Source: SZUA-370 sp034003955 (GTDB lineage Bacteria > Spirochaetota > Spirochaetia > Treponematales > UBA12059). Taken from it: a DNA stretch of 64,000 nucleotides. Location of the stretch: assembly GCA_034003955.1 (NCBI GenBank), contig JAVEXO010000001.1, forward strand, positions 62,001-126,000, written 5' to 3'. The notes under the pieces were generated by a model. It was not told where the DNA came from. It worked only from the letters and a program-made list of their open reading frames with translations, and searched no databases. This document shows, one piece after another, positions 60,460 to 64,000 of the stretch (within the stretch, counting starts at the first letter, position 1; each line of letters opens with the position of its first letter). Position numbers and translations under genes: made by a program.

Positions 60460-62271
60460 ATGGAACTAGTAGACGGCTACCAACTCTACGGCTTCTTCCG
60501 CGCAGGTTCAAGACGCGTCTATGCATCTCGCAGGCATCTCGATGAAATTAATGTTTTCCCCGTGCCCGATGGCGACACGGGAACAAACCTATCGGCGACC
60601 CTGGCTGGAGCCGTCGATTCTACTGTTCCCCATGAGTCTGCCGCCATCACGCTTGCTTCACTGGCCGATGCCTCCCTGGTCTCTGCGCGAGGCAACTCAG
60701 GTGTAATATTCGCGCAGTTTGTGTCGGGCCTGAGCGAGGCTATAGCCTCTGCAGAATTAAAGAGCCAGGAATTCACCGCAGCCGTCAAGCATGCCTACAA
60801 CAGGGCCAAGACAGCAATAACAGACCCGCGTGACGGAACAATGCTGTCGATAATAGAAGACTGGGCTACGTCCCTTGCGGGTCGTACTCATGAATCCAGT
60901 AGCCTGGCCGATCTCATAGGCGCCTCCAGGGGCGATCTGAGGATATCTCTGGCATCCACCACCGAACGCTTGGCCGAACTTAAGGCGGCAAATGTCGTAG
61001 ACGCCGGCGCGGCTGGTTTCGTTGAGTTTGTAGAAGGCGGGCACGACTTCCTCGTGCATGGTGTCGATGGTTCTGACGACGCCGGCGGAATAGAAGACAG
61101 CCATTCGGATGGCCCCATTGCCCATGCTCCCTTGGTTCATGATGAGGCTCACGGCCAGGCGCCGGTAGAGGCGCCGCTCCTCAGGTACTGCACCGAGGCC
61201 ATTGTTACTGGTATTGATGTCGACTCGGAAGCCATTCGCTCGAGGCTCTCACTGTTTGGCGACAGCCTCATTGTAGCCGCTGGTCGTAACCGTACAAAGA
61301 TTCACGTTCATACCAACGACCCCGAAGGTGTCATGGAGAGCCTGGCAGGCTTTGGTACCCTTGGATATCAGAAGGTTGATGATATGCATCTGCAGTACGC
61401 CGATGCACATGAGCGGGTGGCATCTGTAGCCATAGTTACCGATTCGGCCTGCGATCTTCCTCCCGAGCTTCTGGAACGTCACCATATTCACTCCGTGCCT
61501 CTCCTCCTGTCGGCAGGAGGCAGCGAGTACCTGGACAAGCTTACCCTGTCGAGCAAGCGGCTTAGAATAGTCGCCGAAGGCAAGGGGGCCTTTCCTAAGA
61601 CCGCCCAACCTCCTGCTCATTTTTTCTCGCGGCTCTATTCCTATTTGGGCAGCTATTACGAAGGTGTGGTAGCCATTCATCTTGCAGCAGCCTTGTCTGG
61701 CACCTACGAGACCAGCAGGCGAGAAGCCGAGAAGGCTAACAAGGCAGGGGGTACTGTCAGGGTCGTAGATTCAAGGCATCTGTCTGGCTCGCTCGGCCTC
61801 ATCGTTCTGCGGGCAGCACGGGCCGCTGAGGCGGGAGCCTCCGCCGACGAAATAGCCAGGGATGTTCCCTCGTGGTCGGCCAAGGCACACATACTCGTGT
61901 CTGTGAAAAACCTGCGCTATATGGTAAAAGGAGGACGCGTCAGCCCGCTCAAGGGTTTTGCGGCCAAGATCCTCAATCTCAAGCCCATTGTATCCGTTGA
62001 GGAATCAGGAAAGTCAAAACTGTACGGCAAATCGTTCTCTGAGAAGAAGAATCATGCTACCCTGGTCTCCATGGTATCGGACATACACGCCAGGGAGCCC
62101 CTGCTTTACTACGCCGTTGGGCACGCGGGGTGCCCGGAAAAGGCTGCTGTCTTTGCAGCAGCGTTGGAGGCAAGGCTCGGTTTTCCGCCCTTGTATAGTA
62201 CCGACATATCATCAGTCGTAGCCCTGAACTCAGGCCCCGGCGCGGTGTCGGTGGTGGCGATGAGCAGGTAG
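60460..62271 (+). CDS. DAK2-DegV fusion: FakA-FakB-type fatty acid kinase
   Basis: The 603-residue protein fuses two families that are separate in Staphylococcus. Residues 1-200 are a DAK2/DhaL-like nucleotide-binding domain (NVFPVPDGDTGTNLSATL, SARGNSGVIFAQF, DGTMLSIIEDW). A middle domain (about 230-320) has RYCTEAIVTG and HVHTNDPEGVMES, as in FakA. Residues about 325-600 are a DegV/FakB lipid-binding domain (VAIVTDSACDLPPELL, SQ-like GLIVLRAARAAEAG, LRYMVKGGRVSPLKGFAAKILNLKPIVSV). FakA phosphorylates FakB-bound fatty acid to acyl-phosphate, the substrate of PlsY, which is encoded divergently. AGAGG precedes the ATG at 60460. Confidence 0.88.
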   Translation: MELVDGYQLYGFFRAGSRRVYASRRHLDEINVFPVPDGDTGTNLSATLAGAVDSTVPHESAAITLASLADASLVSARGNSGVIFAQFVSGLSEAIASAELKSQEFTAAVKHAYNRAKTAITDPRDGTMLSIIEDWATSLAGRTHESSSLADLIGASRGDLRISLASTTERLAELKAANVVDAGAAGFVEFVEGGHDFLVHGVDGSDDAGGIEDSHSDGPIAHAPLVHDEAHGQAPVEAPLLRYCTEAIVTGIDVDSEAIRSRLSLFGDSLIVAAGRNRTKIHVHTNDPEGVMESLAGFGTLGYQKVDDMHLQYADAHERVASVAIVTDSACDLPPELLERHHIHSVPLLLSAGGSEYLDKLTLSSKRLRIVAEGKGAFPKTAQPPAHFFSRLYSYLGSYYEGVVAIHLAAALSGTYETSRREAEKANKAGGTVRVVDSRHLSGSLGLIVLRAARAAEAGASADEIARDVPSWSAKAHILVSVKNLRYMVKGGRVSPLKGFAAKILNLKPIVSVEESGKSKLYGKSFSEKKNHATLVSMVSDIHAREPLLYYAVGHAGCPEKAAVFAAALEARLGFPPLYSTDISSVVALNSGPGAVSVVAMSR

Positions 62272-62318
62272 GCTTCTCTGGGGGCAGTGTCAATTTCTAT
62301 TGTTGCTCAGCCATGTCC

Positions 62319-64000
62319 CTATAGAGCCTCCACCCTCACGGCGCTCAGCTTTAAAGGCGCTATGAGGCTCGATGGGTCAAGGTTATCGCGTGTCAGCTTG
62401 TTGACCAGGGCATCGGGGAAGTGGAACGGCATGAATGTCTCTCCTGGCGTCAGCCCCTCGTCTATCCTTACGGTAGTCTCAAGCTCTCCTCGACGGGAGC
62501 TAACCCGCACAGGGCAGCCCTCGGTCAGGCTGTAGCGCAGGGCATCGTCGGGGTGCACGAGGATGTATGAATCCTTGGCGAAGGCCGACAGGGGCTTGCT
62601 CCTGAGGCTCATCGTCGACGAGTGATACTGGTAGAGGATGCGCCCCGTGTTGAGTAGTAGTGGATAGTCCCCGTCTGTTTCCTCTGCGCCGGATGCGTAG
62701 GCTACGGGTGTTATCCTGGCCAGACCATCGGGTGTATTGAACGTGTCAAGGAAGAGGGTTCTCTGGCCGGGATGATCGGCCGTGGGGCAGGGCCACTGCA
62801 CGCCCTGCTGTTCCAGCCGCTCATAGTTTATGCCAGCCACGATGGGAGCCGCGGCGGCTATCTCGTCCCAGATCGATGATGCGGATGGGTAGGGCGCGGA
62901 TCCGCCATAGGGGCCTATTGGGCGTTTCATGCGCCTGGCTATCTCCTGGATTATGTATGAATCCTCCCTGGCGCCGACCGGAGCCTCTACGGCCTTGCGT
63001 ACCCTGAGTACCCGACGATCTGAATTGGTAAAGGTGCCGTTCTTCTCGGCAAAACATGCCGCCGGCAGGACTACATCGGCCTTGCGTGCCGTGGGTGTCA
63101 TAAAAATATCCTGTACAAGGAGGAAATCCAGGTTTCCTACAGACTCCTCTACATGGTTGAGGTTGGGGTCTGTGTGCAGGGGGTTCTCTCCCATCACATA
63201 GAGTCCATGGATCGTGCCATCGCCTGCCGCCTTCATTATCTCTACGGTGGACAGCCCCTTTGCCGCCGGCAATTCGGCTACGGGATATCCCCAGAGCGCT
63301 GCTATGCGTGCCCTGTTGTCGTCGTCAGTTGCCTTGATGTAGCCGGGGTAGAAGATGGGAGACGCCCCTACGTCTGTGGCGCCCTGCACATTGTTCTGGC
63401 CCCTCGGCGGACTCATCCCGGCGCCTTCCCTGCCAATCTGGCCTGTGGCAAGCATAAGGTTAATAAGCGCGAATACGTTGTTTGTTCCAACCGCCTGCTG
63501 GCTCATGCCCATGCCGGTGGCAATGACAGATGACTTTGCCGTGGCATACAGTCTGGTAGCCTCGAAGAGCTTGTCGCCGGGGACACCACAGATCCGCTCT
63601 ACTGCGCTCCTGTCGTATGGCTCCACCGCCAGCTTGAGCGCCTCAAGGCTTTCCAGTCCTCCGTAGACTCGTTTACCAATGAAGTCCTTGTCTATCCAGC
63701 CCTCTTCAATGGCTATGCGGGCCATGCCGTTTAAAAGGGCCACATCGGTGCCTAGCCTGGGTTGTAGCCAGACATCGGCGAAGTTAGCCAGGGGAGTCCA
63801 GCGGGGGTCTATGACGACAAGACGGCCGCCCTTTTTGAGGCCGCGCTTGAGATAGGTGGCCGTCACCGGGTGTGTCTCTATCATGTTGTTGCCAATGACC
63901 AAGGCGCAGCCTATTGACTCGTAATCTTCTATTGAGTTTGTGGCCGCCCCGTCTCCCAGGGCCTTGAGCATTGCGGTGACCGTCGAGGCGTGGCACAGCC
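62319..64000 (-). CDS. Formate dehydrogenase catalytic subunit, Cys type, 5'-truncated
   Basis: A molybdopterin (tungsten or molybdenum) oxidoreductase whose N-terminal part lies beyond the window. The frame is open to the edge. At the edge the sequence reads LCHASTVTAMLKALGDGA, which aligns with the VUHGPSVAGL segment of E. coli FdhF; the selenocysteine position is a TGC codon (63993-63995), so this is the Cys form. GAATNSIEDYESIGCALVIG and the C-terminal molybdopterin-dinucleotide-binding domain (LLLNTGRILYQYHSSTMS, VHPDDALRYSL, FHFPDALVN) support the assignment to formate dehydrogenase. Together with fhs it would channel CO2/formate into the C1 pool. Confidence 0.9.
   Translation of the reverse strand, partial: LCHASTVTAMLKALGDGAATNSIEDYESIGCALVIGNNMIETHPVTATYLKRGLKKGGRLVVIDPRWTPLANFADVWLQPRLGTDVALLNGMARIAIEEGWIDKDFIGKRVYGGLESLEALKLAVEPYDRSAVERICGVPGDKLFEATRLYATAKSSVIATGMGMSQQAVGTNNVFALINLMLATGQIGREGAGMSPPRGQNNVQGATDVGASPIFYPGYIKATDDDNRARIAALWGYPVAELPAAKGLSTVEIMKAAGDGTIHGLYVMGENPLHTDPNLNHVEESVGNLDFLLVQDIFMTPTARKADVVLPAACFAEKNGTFTNSDRRVLRVRKAVEAPVGAREDSYIIQEIARRMKRPIGPYGGSAPYPSASSIWDEIAAAAPIVAGINYERLEQQGVQWPCPTADHPGQRTLFLDTFNTPDGLARITPVAYASGAEETDGDYPLLLNTGRILYQYHSSTMSLRSKPLSAFAKDSYILVHPDDALRYSLTEGCPVRVSSRRGELETTVRIDEGLTPGETFMPFHFPDALVNKLTRDNLDPSSLIAPLKLSAVRVEAL

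Noticed and set aside
1..64000. tRNA, rRNA, riboswitch, CRISPR or insertion sequence
   Set aside because: Read through all intergenic stretches; none shows a cloverleaf with a T-loop GTTCGA/GTTCAA context, rRNA sequence, CRISPR repeat-spacer pattern or transposase frame. Nearly all intergenic gaps are below 200 bases.

Overview
The window reads as chromosomal DNA of a spirochaete-like bacterium (Spirochaetales, Treponema/Spirochaeta type). This is an inference from gene content: a MurA with Asp in place of the active-site Cys, CheB/CheR and a large chemoreceptor, an ATPase-HDOD fusion, a STAS protein with a zinc ribbon, a PspA-YbjN pair, several lipobox proteins, and a three-gene FAD dehydrogenase cluster ending in DUF1667. 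No ribosomal RNA or other decisive marker is present. A run of exactly 100 N at 10105-10204 splits rsmE and indicates a scaffolded draft or metagenome assembly. No insertion sequence, prophage, CRISPR array, tRNA or rRNA was found.

Layout, left to right. 1-9 kb: a 5'-truncated AT-rich membrane protein, a small secreted Met/Gly-rich protein, a histidine kinase, a CDF metal exporter, a 44-residue ORF followed by a receiver-PP2C phosphatase, an M24 peptidase, a HEAT-like secreted protein, a lipoprotein with YD-like repeats and a WecG/TagA glycosyltransferase. 9.6-12 kb: rsmE (gapped) and a C-terminal processing protease. 12-18 kb: cheR-cheB, a 51-residue acidic/basic ORF, a NifU-like scaffold, an NDH-2/DoxX fusion and a polyprenyl diphosphate synthase. 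18-26 kb: fhs, murA, two membrane proteins, an AT-rich intergenic region with DnaA-box-like sites, then a PspA stress cluster and a STAS protein. 26-32 kb: SDR, TrmJ-like methylase, secreted protein, a sigma-54 activator without a DNA-binding domain, an ATPase-HDOD protein and a VanY-type carboxypeptidase. 32-43 kb: a degenerate DEAD-box protein, then a sugar block: nagK divergent from nagA-nagB, an alpha-glucan phosphorylase and a GH2 enzyme. 43-48 kb: a degenerate DUF4143 ATPase, the GlpA-like/NAD(FAD)-dehydrogenase/DUF1667 operon, and a translationally coupled membrane protein/ECF sigma/anti-sigma set, followed by Hsp20. 48-58 kb: UshA-type 5'-nucleotidase, TPR protein, membrane protein, a divergent GHKL kinase/LytTR regulator pair with a perfect palindrome between them, hydrolase, GDPD, MFS transporter and membrane protein. 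58-64 kb: chemoreceptor, plsY divergent from a FakA-FakB fusion, and a formate dehydrogenase catalytic subunit truncated at the window end with Cys where the selenoenzymes have Sec.

How the genes fit together. nagK-nagA-nagB can take free GlcNAc to fructose-6-phosphate. The FakA-FakB fusion and PlsY are consecutive steps from exogenous fatty acid to lysophosphatidate. Formate dehydrogenase and formate-THF ligase are the first two steps of the methyl branch of C1 metabolism. GDPD and the GlpA-like cluster could feed on glycerophosphodiesters and glycerol-3-phosphate, although no glpK is in the window. The strongest unusual items are the DAK2-DegV fusion beside plsY, the catalytically degenerate DEAD-box protein, the perfect palindrome at 53163-53185, and the operator-like palindrome over the start of the P-loop-defective DUF4143 protein.
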